Shown: positions 50,106-60,792 of the stretch, piece by piece | Numbering within the stretch: the first letter of the stretch is position 1 | Layout: each line of letters begins with the position of its first letter | Origin: Atriophallophorus winterbourni | Lineage: Eukaryota > Platyhelminthes > Trematoda > Plagiorchiida > Microphallidae | Assembly: GCA_013407085.1 (NCBI GenBank) | Contig: JACCGJ010006484.1 | Coordinates: forward strand, 124,001 to 188,000 | Length of the DNA stretch: 64,000 bases | Direction: 5' to 3' | Translations under genes and position numbers: made by a program | Notes under the pieces: model-generated | Told to the model about the DNA's origin: nothing | Database searches by the model: none | Seen by the model: the letters and a program-made list of their open reading frames with translations, nothing else

Positions 50106-51059
50106 GTGTGTACCTTCTGATCAAATGACTCTGATCAATCAGTCGCATCCACGGATCAAATCCGAAAAGTTATATCTCAATCTCGCGCAAGCCTTCACAC
50201 AAATTTTGATTATCAAAAATCCTTTTTCAAAAGACTGAGAAAATTATAGGGTATGCGTACGGTAGTCGAATAACAATGCAGAAATAACGAAAAGTTTAAT
50301 TCCTTTAGGTGGAGCAGAGTGAATGTAATCGGAAAGCACGGAATGAAATCCGGCGAACTTTTAAGAAATGAGCAATACCATGATCAGTTCATTTGAGGTT
50401 GTAGGGCGTTGTAAGGCCGAGGTACTTACAACTACTGCATCATTTAAATACTGAGTCATTGATTTAGCCTTGGAAAAATAACGAAGGAAAACACCATGAA
50501 ACTTGACAAAGAGTGTAAGAGACGGACACTCTAATAGCACAGAGATTCCGAAGGATGCCAATATTGACCCAAATCGCCATTTATTTTGTGGACTACCGTT
50601 TGAGTGCTGTATTCCACGAAATTACTAATACACAATTGATTAATCGCTTACGTTTATGTAATTCGAATATATTTTAACATCAAGTTTATCAACAGTTGAA
50701 ATGAATGATAAAAAGTTGGTTCGTGACAAACGAAACAATCATTTCATTGAAACAATAAGATGCAGATATCCAATAACCATAGTACAGTAAGTATTCATGC
50801 GGTTTGCTTTCTGTCCACAAAATTATATATTTTAATGATAGAATTGCAGAGGTAATTTGAATTTGATTTAAATAAAATTTTTCTTCATGAATGTTTGCCG
50901 ATTCGTGTGATTTAAAATATTTTATTTAAGAAAGCGTTCAGTAATTTACCAAAATATTTCACAATTAGTTTTTTTTAAACACGTTCTACGTTGTCACATC
51001 GAATAGCAACCTCGCACAAAACCCACGTTGATTTTATAAACAATTTGGGTTGTCTTTGT

Positions 51060-51330
51060 CAGGTCATCGGGGACACGGAAACCGTCAATCACGTGCGGTA
51101 ACCATTCCGACAAGAGGCGATTGTCAATCAAATTTGGGAAACGAGAGAAGATTAATTCGATTTGCGTGACGTGCCGAAGGGATCACACACACAACCATAC
51201 ACCCATTCATCCACTCACTCACCCACTCGCTTTAATCGGCGATGGGATTTCGTGAAATGCAACTCATAGATGTCAATCAACCAGAAACCGATTCCCTAAC
51301 GTGTTCAATTTCGAACGATCGATAGACCTG
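51060..51330. promoter_or_regulatory. Candidate regulatory island with TGATTGAC sites
   Basis: Three TGATTGAC sites (minus strand; GTCAATCA at 51084-51091, 51123-51130 and 51273-51280) lie within 200 bp in a locally G/C-rich, non-repetitive block, along with a CACGTG (51090-51095). TGATTGAC is the PBX/MEIS composite core. Regulatory meaning is inference. Confidence 0.25.
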
Positions 51331-51939
51331 GTGATTGGACACTGACAAGAGGAGTATTTTTTCATTTAGCTCGAAGAATTCATTCCGTGTAAGGTATTAA
51401 CACCCAAATCATGTTAGGCCTCGAATGTACTAGATTAATAAACCTGCTCACTTATCAAAATCTCAATAAATTATAACTTCTGCTGATTCAAAAAAAGTCA
51501 GGTTTTATTTTTAGGAATTATTTACACCTGATATTTTCTCATATCAATCAAGGAATGGCAGGATCTCTCAGGGTTGTACTTCGTTTAAAATGATGCCAAA
51601 ATCCAAAGTCAACATAGGAGATTTCATTTCATTTCAGTTCTCGTGGTTGACCAGTGGAACATAATTAACTTATATGTAATTACTCCACTTGAGACTATTT
51701 AAACTATCCTTGCAGTATCGAGAATTTTCCTTTGGTGACCACTGGCCAGGGCCGCACATACATTCTACAATCGCTTTCGCCCACATGCACCGAGCGATTG
51801 ATGGATTTGATATGATTTTCCTGACGACATAAAACAAATAATTGTACACCTACAAAAATATTCAACCTATACCCATCGGACACATTATATGTTGTAAGAC
51901 TTAACGTTGAATATGTTTTGGCCAAAAATCCGCGTTTGC

Positions 51940-52430
51940 AGGCATTTCCGAACACACCCACCCTACACACGGTTTCGTTCTGTCAGTGCAGTAGGATCAG
52001 GATCAACATGCCTTGAAATGAACTTGTTAACCACATGTGAATATGGCGGTCACAACCAACCTATTTAATCAAATGTGGTCATACGCATTTAAATTGGGCT
52101 TGAATTAAAAAAAAACCGCATTTGCATGCATTTTATCATGCACACACACCACTATTACAAGTCGTGCAGATTATGATCGTACTGTCCTTACTTTGATAGG
52201 TGCAAATAGCACGGAACAGTGCATGGGGTGTCTGATGCAAATGCATGCAAATACGGATATATAGTTAAAGTCCATGTGTTTAACCCACCTACATGTGTGT
52301 GAATACGTGTAATAGAACCAGTTGGTCGGGCCAACCTTATCCAACAGTAGCTTAAAACTTCATACATGGTCTTGGTCACATTCTCGGATGCAGTGTTAAG
52401 CCAATCACATTATGGAGTTTCCAAGCCATC
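51940..52430. repeat. Hammerhead repeat family A, head-to-head pair
   Basis: A minus-oriented decayed hammerhead (51955-51995; ACGGTTTCGTTCTGT) and a plus-oriented one (52181-52232) face away from each other, with family flanks between them (CATGCCTTGAAA and GATCGTACTGTCC). To the right the unit continues: ATGCATGCAAATACGGAT, CACATGT-like palindromes, then GGGCCAACCTTATCCAACAG and AGCTTAAAACTTCATACATG, as at 1660-1770. Confidence 0.7.
52181..52232 (+). ncRNA. Hammerhead-like relic (family A)
   Basis: TTGATAG replaces CTGATGA and GGAA replaces GAAA, but the stem II GTGC/GCAC around AAATA is perfect. The catalytic core is lost. Confidence 0.45.
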
Positions 52431-52839
52431 CAACCGTGGTGAATAAACAGGGTTAACTGTACTGCCCATGGGCTATAGTAAAACATGTTTGTCATTTGTT
52501 TGCAAGCATATAAATGAAGAGAGTTAACTTAGCTAGTATATATGTTTCTTGCTGTATTAAAAAACTTCCGAAAGTCAATGTAAACTGTCAAAATGTATTT
52601 AAAGGGATTTGAAGGTTGAATACAAGTATAACTATAGGTTTATTATCAAATTTCTTGATGTAAATAGTTGATCGTCCGAAAATCATATTTTGCGAATATC
52701 GGGGATTACAATTCTTCAAACAATGGGACATTTTTAGGACAAGACAGAAATGCATTGTAGATTAGTTAGCTTATTTGGTGCAGAATTATCACTACTTATT
52801 ATATTTCATCGCGTTTTTCAGACGTATTAAAAGGCCCAC

Positions 52840-52930
52840 TTAAGCTAAACTTACTGTCTCCACCTCATGACGGCAAACAGACAGAAACCGGTTGTGGTGT
52901 GTAATTGCGGGGTATGTGAGAAACACTTAA
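52840..52930 (+). repeat. Hammerhead repeat family B, partial copy
   Basis: TTACTGTCTCCACCTCATGA, CGGCAAACAG, GAAACCGGTTGTGG, TGTGTAATTGCGGGGTATGT. The pattern is as in the 56716 copy. CTCATGA replaces CTGATGA. Stem I (CCAC with GTGG) would still pair. Confidence 0.6.
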
Positions 52931-53120
52931 CATTGTATTATTTTAAGTTTAAATAAAACGAGCCCCGAAACGAAAGGAATTATCAAATTTAGCTGAAATA
53001 ATCATCCATCGAGCTCATCGAGCCAAACACCAAGGCCAAGTACCAAATTTTTATCAAACATCTTCCAAATGCGATCAGAAAAGAAGAATTCATTTCAAAT
53101 TCATGAATTTTTCTATTCGG

Positions 53121-53126
53121 TTTATT
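53121..53126 (-). terminator. Possible poly(A) signal of calsyntenin-like gene
   Basis: AATAAA on the minus strand, about 205 bases past the stop codon at 53331. It is the first such hexamer downstream. Confidence 0.45.
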
Positions 53127-53330
53127 GTTTCTACTAAATGAAAGGAATATAATGTGATTATCATAAGATATAAAATATAATGTGAAATATATAATCAGTT
53201 ATTCAGCGACGGCATGGTTTTACTCTGTAGTCATGTGAGCTTTAAGCGATAGTTGAAAGCATGTGATGAGCCGTAAATGGAGTGACGGTTGCACCATCGC
53301 GACACCCTAGATGCGCACCATCTGATTGCT

Positions 53331-53681
53331 TCACAAATCAACCACCGGGGACCCGAAGTCATCCGGGTCGCACTGCGTGACAAGTGTGCATTTCGTATCC
53401 GAATGTGTCCCGGTTACTTGATCCCGACTAAGAGGATCTAATTGTTCTTGCTCCTCGTTTTCCAACTGAGACTCATCGTTGTCCTGATCAATCCATTCAT
53501 GAATACCGACCTCATGTTCCACCGACCGATGCAGCCCGGTCTCATTCGTGATTGGTGGTGAATCAGATACATGGGAATCCCGCCCACCGAATTCATCATT
53601 CTGATCGTCAAATTCGTCGTTCTCGTCAAATTCATCGAGCCCCGCTAAGTGCGCACCTGCCCACAAATTTTGCTCCTCATG
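53331..53681 (-). CDS. CLSTN: Calsyntenin-like protein, terminal exon (acidic cytoplasmic tail)
   Basis: This is the last coding exon: 116 codons plus stop, phase 0, with the acceptor TGCTCAGTCAG just before the CAT codon at 53681. The product is a strongly acidic tail (GLDEFDENDEFDDQNDEFGG, then ENEEQEQLDPL) ending in SPVVDL. Calsyntenin tails are acidic, with Trp-Asp-Asp motifs that bind kinesin light chain. Here only HEWIDQDND could be a remnant of such a motif. The C-terminal VVDL could fit a class II PDZ ligand, which is inference. The frame is open upstream to 53912, but that part (FLDFLRTINHFK...) is probably intron. Confidence 0.75.
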   Translation of the reverse strand, partial: HEEQNLWAGAHLAGLDEFDENDEFDDQNDEFGGRDSHVSDSPPITNETGLHRSVEHEVGIHEWIDQDNDESQLENEEQEQLDPLSRDQVTGTHSDTKCTLVTQCDPDDFGSPVVDL

Positions 53682-54091
53682 CTGACTGAGCAAGGGGAGT
53701 GGCGGAGAGAAGATATGATCACGCGAGGCGATATTTCGAGAAGATCCATACAGATCTTCGCTGACTATTCCGATTCCACGATACTGTTTCAATGGAACAG
53801 AAAAGCCAATCGTCATTGGGATGTGTTTGAAATGATTGATGGTTCGAAGAAAGTCGAGAAATATAATAAAAACAGCTTGAAAACGACCAAATTTAGCGGT
53901 CATTGAAATCAAATATTATTTATAAGACGTAACACAATGTCTAACAAACAATGGTCAATTTCTATTTAACGATATAACACTATGAAATCCAAAGATGCTA
54001 TCCGTTGGAGACGATAAGACGCAATGCAGCGATTGATTCAGTTCATGCAACGGATTTTGTGTTAGGATATGAATAATTCTGGATTATCTAC

Positions 54092-54148
54092 CTGAGACTG
54101 AGTTTCTTCTGGAAGAATCACGGGTTTCTTAGTAGCCATGGTAAAGAA
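54092..54148 (-). CDS. CLSTN: Calsyntenin-like protein, candidate 19-codon microexon
   Basis: 57 bases with acceptor AAGATAG before it and donor CAG|GTAGAT after it. It is phase 0 at both ends and open: FFTMATKKPVILPEETQSQ. It fits between the tail exons without changing frame, so it could be constitutive, alternative or spurious; the flanking exons also join in frame without it. Confidence 0.5.
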
Positions 54149-55364
54149 CTATCTTAAGGATCAAGTTGAATGCTTATAAATAAAAATATGGTACAGTTAG
54201 AGCTATCTAGTGAATGGACCAAGGCGATTTTCTGAGTTTCGAAGATTAATGACGAATAACACGCATTTGCCATACTAAGGCTAGGATATGTGTTAGTTTA
54301 CTGATCGTGAAAAATTGTTTGTCGATATTTCCCGGTATGTGTGTACAAAGAAGAAGATCTTTGATGAACATGGCTTATAAAAAGCTAATGTTCAACTTCT
54401 ATTTTAGCAACACGAAGTGTTATATGTGGCATGACTCCAACAAGCTGAGATGCTGCAAGCATATTTATTTGATTTCTGAATATTTTTTACACATTTAGTA
54501 ACTTTACAATATCTGGATTTAACGGCGCTCATGTTCCCACACAGAAAATATGATAAAGTGACTGCTTACAAACTCAGGTCTAAACAAAAATATCAGAATA
54601 TTAAAAAAAAGACGGCACTATGATGTTGTAAATACTCAATACTGTACGTTGAGCTTTTACACTAGTTCACCTCCTCTCAGAGTGAAAATAGCGCAAATCA
54701 TTCTCAATGGGCTCTATAGGCCAACAATTTACTAAGAAGCTGAGCCAATCTGAAATTCTCAGATTAGAAAAATTAAAATTTACTTGGCAGAAGGCAATGA
54801 TAATCGATGTATAAGCTTATCAAATGCTCTTCTTTTGAGGATTGTTGATCGAAGCATGCTCATCTTTCATCAAATGCAATGACCCCGCTAGTCTTCTCGG
54901 GTGAGATGAGGATGGAATCCAATACAGTTCGGCATGCCTACACATACAGACATTTAAAACTTACAACGATATTTTTCGCAATTAATGTAAACACCCACCA
55001 ACATTTTCGCAAATTGTCAAGGGAAATTCCTCAAACTGTGATTAAACTGGGAAGGAATGAGTGTTCATTATTTATCATTGAACCACACAGAGCGTAGGCT
55101 CGGATGCCACAAAAGGAGACGCGTTTGAATTTAATTGTTATTATCGAAGCGGACAAAATAGACTCTGGCTAAAAACACTAATGGCAATAAAGGGGAGAAT
55201 TAATATGTAATTTCTACCATACAATCCTAATTTTTTGGCAGGTTTGCCTTCTCATTCTTTCATTCTCTTGATAGCAGTCTGTATCTAATTATGAGAACAT
55301 TACACACTAATTTTAGGATTATAAATATAACGCCAAATTGCAGCAAACCCTATAAAAAACTTAC
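54149..55364 (-). other. Intron of calsyntenin-like gene
   Basis: Phase 0, with donor GTAAGT at 55364-55359 on the minus strand. No repeat or other exon was recognised inside. Confidence 0.6.
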
Positions 55365-55598
55365 TTCAACTTCACCGATTGGATTTGCGGTTAGTCGTAG
55401 AGTGGGATCTTGCTTCAGACTGGAACCACCGAAGTCGGCAGGCTGCGCAGGAAATCGTCGACGTCGCCCGACACTTCTAGCTGGTTTTCTTTGATTCCGC
55501 TTCTTCACGAACACAAAAACGAGCAGACCAATCACCGCGACTATGATCAACGCAGTCACCGACAACCCAATAGCCAGGCTGTGGTTATTGTTGGAAGG
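55365..55598 (-). CDS. CLSTN: Calsyntenin-like protein, transmembrane exon
   Basis: 78 codons, phase 0 at both ends, with acceptor TTTGTTTCCTATAG and donor GAA|GTAAGT. The order is short luminal residues with an N-glycosylation site (NHS), a hydrophobic helix (LSVTALIIVAVIGLLVFVFV), a basic stop-transfer sequence (KKRNQRK...RRRR), then DPTLRLTANPIGEVE. The last stretch matches the calsyntenin juxtamembrane motif SALTITVNPMExYE. In vertebrates the preceding WDDS binds kinesin light chain and NPxxY binds X11/Mint. Here WDDS is replaced by KQDP, and the Tyr of NPxxY is absent. This exon fixes the topology as type I. Confidence 0.85.
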
Positions 55599-56694
55599 CT
55601 ATAGGAAACAAAACAGGTAACATTCGATTCGATCACGTTTCTAAATGTAGAAATTTGTATGCTAGATGGAACATCTTATCAGTTTGAACTGCGAAATAAA
55701 TATCGCTGCGAAAATGTATAACAAATATTGTTGAAATTAATTTCAATTTAAGAGAAATGTGGAAGGTGTATAAAGTGCGGAATAGAATATCAGCAAATTT
55801 GTCAGTGGTACTAAGCAGCTTCTCACTAAAGATTCAAGATCCAGTAAGCATAATCCATTCGCAATTAAGGTCAATAGTATACGCTGGATGGTGAATAAAA
55901 TTTCGTTGATTGCGAATGGAAATATTCGGTCACAGATATAAGTTTATATTACTGTTATTTTTAACAGACATGTGGAGAAGGAAATGCTGAGAGGGAACAA
56001 AATTATGCCATGTGTGAGTAAAGAATTCAAATGAATTTTCAAAATCCGAACAAAAGACTCTGAGATGAATAGGATATGAGCGAATATTGTGTTAAAAAAC
56101 AGGAAATAAGCTGCGATATTTTGTGGGAACACAAACAAAGAAAGTTGTTGGATCAAAACTGTAGCAAATGTAAACTAAATAAATGAAAATAGTTTGGTCA
56201 AAATATTTAATTTTAAGCTGCAATCTTAATTTCAACATCATGAAAAAGAGTGCATTTGGGCTGTTGCTAGTTGAAAGGGGGAAGCATTCAAAAAACGACA
56301 GACTCCGAACTAGCATTTCTGTCATCGATATTGAGATAGTATATAGTGTAAAACCTTACGAGAATAGTACCCGGTGTAACTGATCTAAACTTTAAGCGAC
56401 CCGGTCAGCATTTGTGTGTCCTACCGGTGGAAGCTCTAATGACATAATTACATCGCAATATACGCAACGTTGATACGTCACAAAAACCCACCTAGATTTC
56501 ACAACAAAACACAAAATAAAATCGATCATATTTGTGTCACGCGATTATGAAGATTTCGCTTGCTTCATGCTTTGCCAGGCGACAATCAAACGCAGCCTGA
56601 CTGTACTACCATTTAATTATCAAAATCAAAGCCAAGCTTAGGAAAATGATCAAAGACAAAGGTAACTGACATTGTGAGATATACCATAATAAGA

Positions 56695-56810
56695 AGGCTC
56701 ACTGAACCTGATCTTACTGTCTCCACATGACGATGGCAAACAGCCTGAAACCGGTAGTGGTGTGTAAGGGATGGGGATGTGAGCACAACAATACTTTGGT
56801 AGAAGATATA
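56695..56810 (+). repeat. Hammerhead repeat family B copy in calsyntenin intron
   Basis: GATCTTACTGTCTCCAC, ATGACGA, TGGCAAACAGCCT, GAAACCGGTAGTGG, then GTGTAAGGG and GGGGATGTGAGCACAACAA. The hammerhead core differs at C3 (A instead of C). Stem I CCAC/GTGG and stem II GGC/GCC pair. It is the clearest family B unit. Confidence 0.65.
56716..56766 (+). ncRNA. Hammerhead-like motif (family B)
   Basis: ATGACGA for CTGATGA, GAAA intact, cleavage triplet GTA. The C3-to-A change should strongly reduce or abolish cleavage. Stems I and II are intact. Confidence 0.5.
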
Positions 56811-58361
56811 TGTTTGAAGAAAAAGTCGTTACTCAGCAGATGGGCACCACCAGCAGTCAGTGAACTAAAAGATCAACAATGTTTTTGAGTCATAACTGTC
56901 CATTATTCAAAGGGTTTTCTGTTATGCCTTTTTATCTAACTGTTTGTAGATCAGCAAGTAGAGATTTCACCCAAGCGGAAACGTTTTAAAATCACTTCTA
57001 AATCACATTTGTTATAGCAAATTATTGAAAATTGCTTTAAGAATGAGAGGTTAAGAATGACCAGAATAGTTACAAAGTCTATCAAATGCATAAAACGGTG
57101 TGCTAATAGATTGCATTCGATTTCCGGCATATAGCTCATGCAAATTATTTTTAAAAAGCATAATACTTTTAAAGATACAATTTAAAATGCACTAAGAGGC
57201 CTCCTGCTGAAAAACACTATTTTACATTACAATGAAAGATCGCGTAATATGAAACGCATCATTATGATTAACCTTTTGCAAAGATCCATGAAGTTTTCAA
57301 GCTAATAAAGGAAACTAGTCGGTGCGAAAAGAATGCACCAAATCAAATAAGATAAATCGCATTGGCTAATCAGAGCCAAACCCCACAACATCCTAAAGTA
57401 AATAAGCTGATCGATTTTAAAATATTCGATTAAATAGCCAACAGTTAGCACCTGATTGCCAGCGTTGAATAACAAATCTATGAGCTTTAGAAATCAAACA
57501 TACCCACATTGGGTTACGGTTATTGAGATAAACGAAAAAAGTATGCTTCTGGAAAGTTCATAAAGGTAACGGATGAACTTCAGGCGGCAAAAACCTTCTC
57601 TTCGTTTGAAATAATTGACTGTCTCAACAGTTTGAGATTGTGCTCATTCAATATTACAAGTCTACTCCGTGGCAACTAATCGGAAGATAAACGCCAAAAC
57701 ATTGTCACGAAACCGCCAAAAGTTACGCTGATTTTACAAAAACCATATCCGAAGGCGATATTCCTTAACACGACTCTAGATAAGCTGAAGTGGATTGCCA
57801 TTGAATTCGACAATTTGGTGACAATAGCAAAGTCATTTTGCGAAGTTAGGCAAAAATCGATTTTAGAGTGAATATTTGAAAAATCGAACTACTGAATTAG
57901 ACTAAGTAGTCTCAATAGTAAATTATTAAATAAGTTAATATGAGTGACAACTTTCGGGATAATTGTTCAATCTTCCAGATCTTCAAACAAAAGCGGAAAA
58001 ATGTCATTCGAATGAGAATAATGGGCGAAAAACTCTTTAAACCCTACTCAACGAGACAGTTACCCGTTAGAAACAAATTTAAGTTTGCTCAAGTGTTCGC
58101 TGCGGATGCTCATCTCAGAGCAAAATGTTTGTAATAAAAATCACAAAAGTTCAATGATAATAAAATTAAGCCAGTGATTACACGAGTAACACCATAAGAT
58201 TGACGTTTTTACATACAATAAAACCAAAATGCGAGTTCACAAATGTTTATTGCATTTGAGGCAATATAACAAGAATTTAATCTTTTTGATATAAATGCTA
58301 TCGATTTTTCGACTACAAAATCAAAGTTTACCACGGATAGCGTAATGAGATCAAAACTCAC

Positions 58362-58562
58362 TTTGCTTGCCGGCTCTAAGTCTGGGACCTCGTTTCCAAT
58401 GTCCCTAGCCTTCAGTCTCTGCTTACCACGAGTATTTTGTTGCTGTGATACATCCAGCGGCAGATTATCCGGAAAATCTTCATTGTCTTCAAGGGACAAA
58501 TCGTGAATGGATTCTTCGGTAGCCAAATCTCTCGAAACTTCATCAGGTGATTCGAAAACAAT
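58362..58562 (-). CDS. CLSTN: Calsyntenin-like protein, stalk exon
   Basis: 67 codons, phase 0 at both ends, with acceptor CTGTATATTATAG and donor AAA|GTGAGT. It begins IVFESPDEVSRDLATEE and is acidic, then Gln/Lys-rich (VSQQQNTRGKQRLKARD), with no cysteines. Between the conserved ectodomain and the membrane helix, this corresponds to the poorly conserved membrane-proximal stalk, where vertebrate calsyntenins are shed by proteases. Shedding here is inference. Confidence 0.8.
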
Positions 58563-59609
58563 CTATAATATACAGGGATTATCTAGAAATCGGATGTCAA
58601 AAGCATTGCCTAAATGTAGTTGATTGAAGTAGCTTTTGCAAGTAATCTAAAATAATGAAGCTTCGAGAAATCACGTAACATATGATCAATAAAATTTTTA
58701 TTTAGTAGGTAAAGGTAGATATCATATTGAAAATTTGACGACAATGATAATCATTAGGAATACCAAATGACATGAAATCCGCGAAGCATTTAGAAAAAAC
58801 CAGTAGAATTATCGATGCGTCGGACGTTTGTTGTTCTTATGATATGCAAAGATTTCGCCAAATAAATTTGTATTACCGTAACAACTGCGTCACTTATTCC
58901 AATTTAACTGAGAAAACATTTCTTCTCAAATTTATAATGTTCTATGCATTGTAATTAACATATGATCAATAAATTTGCATAACCGTGAACATGTGTACCA
59001 CGATCTATGTATCTATCAACCACACAACAATTAACAAATGTATGCGTTGCGATGAAAAAGGCAAACACTGAACCACCACCTGGAATCCATTATATACTCT
59101 GGGGACAGGCTGCTGTAATGTTTGTAATTTGGAGAACAAAAAACATATTAGAAAAAAAACAAACGCGATGAGTATATAACTAATGTGCACCGTAATTCAG
59201 ATCGAATTGCATTACAAATTACAAAATGATGGGAACCACGAAAATACCATTTGCTGTACATTCATGTTCAACTTGGACCGAGTGAGGCCAAAATGATCAA
59301 CAAAATATCAGCGCCGTGTTTTCTGATCTGGTGTTGATTATTAAGAAAGCTTCAAAAAGGCTACGTCGCTACGTACGACTCCTAAATTACGACAAACATT
59401 TCTTTACGTGGTCGGTTTTGAAGAACTGATGCCTTGGTTCGTTTTCTATGGCGCAATTCTTACCACCACCACGATGCTCATTTCATAAAAATATCTAAGT
59501 TATCCTTGCAAAATTGAATTATGCAAACGAGGTTTAATGTACTGAATAGAAACTCCTCGTAAATATTGTCCGATCAGAAAGTGATAATATATTCGAACTT
59601 AGCGGCTGT

Positions 59610-59830
59610 GCTAGTTTGAGACACATGTAGATGTGTTTGAGCACATGGGATTGAAAACGTTGGTCGTTCCAGTGTAATGCAAAAGTGGCTCAAAATTTCG
59701 AACCATGTTTACCGTTTCGCGTCACTTTCAATGCGCGCGAATCCTGCCTATACCTGACGAGTGCAAGCAATAAGAAAAATGTCGTGGGGTGTGTGATGCA
59801 AAGGCATGCAAACGAGGATTTTTGGTTTAA
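59610..59830 (+). repeat. Hammerhead repeat family A copy in calsyntenin intron
   Basis: Unit order: GAGCACATGGGATTGAA, GTTGGTCGTTCCA, GTGGCTCAAAA, CAATGCGCG, hammerhead relic, GTCGTGGGGTGTGTGATGC, AAGGCATGCAAACGAGGATT. Relative to the 1.4-kb copy the ribozyme lies inside a circularly permuted unit, as expected if units were originally tandem. Confidence 0.65.
59746..59795 (+). ncRNA. Hammerhead-like relic (family A)
   Basis: CTGACGA, GTGCAAGCAATAA, GAAA, ATGTC, GTGGGG. The core is nearly complete (U7 is a tolerated position), but the stem II pairing is mostly lost. Confidence 0.45.
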
Positions 59831-59934
59831 ACATATTTTATTCCAAAAGCCACCCCTCAACTGGGGTAGTTCTACAGCTGTGAACGCTCTAGGATAGATA
59901 GCGAACCATGGTTCGGACCGTAATGCCACATAAA

Positions 59935-60012
59935 ACGCTGTGGAACATTGGATGCTCTCGCGCTTGCTATGTACAACGATGGTCGACTTCGACGGAAGGA
60001 GACCAACACAAA
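59935..60012 (+). mobile_element. LINE family 2, tail fragment
   Basis: GCTATGTACAACGATGGTCG, then ACTTCGACGGAAGGAGACCAA, matches the 3' coding end of the family (40165-40205 and 49020-49060). Confidence 0.6.
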
Positions 60013-60412
60013 TGAACCAATACAAGCTACCTGGGATACCGGTGAAATACAAATTGCGAAATTTTGCCAGAGCGAAATTTTCCCTCAGCAGGCCTACCGA
60101 ACTGAAATGACAATACAAGTCTATGGCGGGTATAAGGAAAGCATATTTATTGACATAGTCCAACCAAAGCAGCAAGATTACATTGAGAATTCTACCTAAA
60201 ACTGCATGATGAATATATTCTTCAAACATCACCGAATTTCAAATAAAATTTAGATTGAAATACCCGTAGATATATAATTGATTAAAACATTGTACCGTAG
60301 CTGTACTAATAAAGTTTACAAATAGTTAGTCTATTTATGTTTAATATTATCATTTTGTTCACTCCCATTGAAAATATGAAAGGCATCGTACAATTTATTT
60401 GTAATGACTCAC

Positions 60413-60792
60413 TTTTACTGAATGCTGAGACGTTGTCTTCTTTCCTGAATCGGAAGTGCAAATCACTCCGATTTTCGCCACAAATCGTACGCTACTCGAA
60501 TGATTGGAATTGTTCAAGTTAATGGAATGAGGCGGTACGTAGTGGAACGTTCTCAGTGTATCGGCATACACCCCAGCAGGTTTTTCTCCTCGTAGTTCAA
60601 CACCATGTTTATCATCTACCCCGACCAAGTCACGTTGTCTCACCAAATCCAAAGACCATTGAATTCGACCTTCATCATATTCCGCGCCCATTTTAGATTC
60701 GTGACCAGAACCCCATTTGGTGGATGAGATCCAAACGATGCAGCTGTCCAGAGGCACAGCAGCAGCTGCGGCATTTGATTCAGGACTTTCTC
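60413..60792 (-). CDS. CLSTN: Calsyntenin-like protein, conserved ectodomain exon
   Basis: 380 bases, entering in phase 1 (acceptor CGAAATTGCAG, joining G|GA to Gly) and leaving in phase 0 (donor AAA|GTGAGT). It encodes AAAAAVPLDSCIVWIS, an acidic stretch, then YADTLRTFHYVPP and RFVAKIGVICTSDSGKKTTS. The order LDxC..., YxxxLRxxxY, and a strand ending in C(S/T)(E/S)xxGxxTS is the membrane-proximal calsyntenin domain; vertebrate members read YEQVLxxIxY and KCSELNGRYTS. Potential N-glycosylation site NHS. It should lie on the luminal/extracellular face. Confidence 0.85.

Larger units (their letters stand above)
49090..51940. other. Intergenic with repeat family D and one non-repetitive island
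   Basis: No gene recognised. Family D lies at 49835-50105. 51060-51330 is a less AT-rich block listed separately. Confidence 0.4.
55599..58361 (-). other. Intron of calsyntenin-like gene with hammerhead repeat B
   Basis: Phase-0 GT-AG intron of about 2.8 kb (donor GTGAGT at 58361-58356 on the minus strand). It contains a family B hammerhead copy near 56700-56800. No further exon was recognised. Confidence 0.65.
58563..60412 (-). other. Intron of calsyntenin-like gene with inserted repeats
   Basis: Phase-0 GT-AG intron of about 1.85 kb. It holds a family A hammerhead repeat (59610-59830) and the tail end of a LINE family 2 copy (59935-60012). Confidence 0.7.

Noticed and set aside
53682..53912. 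Upstream extension of the terminal calsyntenin frame (FLDFLRTINHFK...)
   Set aside because: It is open by chance. A phase-0 acceptor at 53682 and the acidic domain start favour exon start at 53681.
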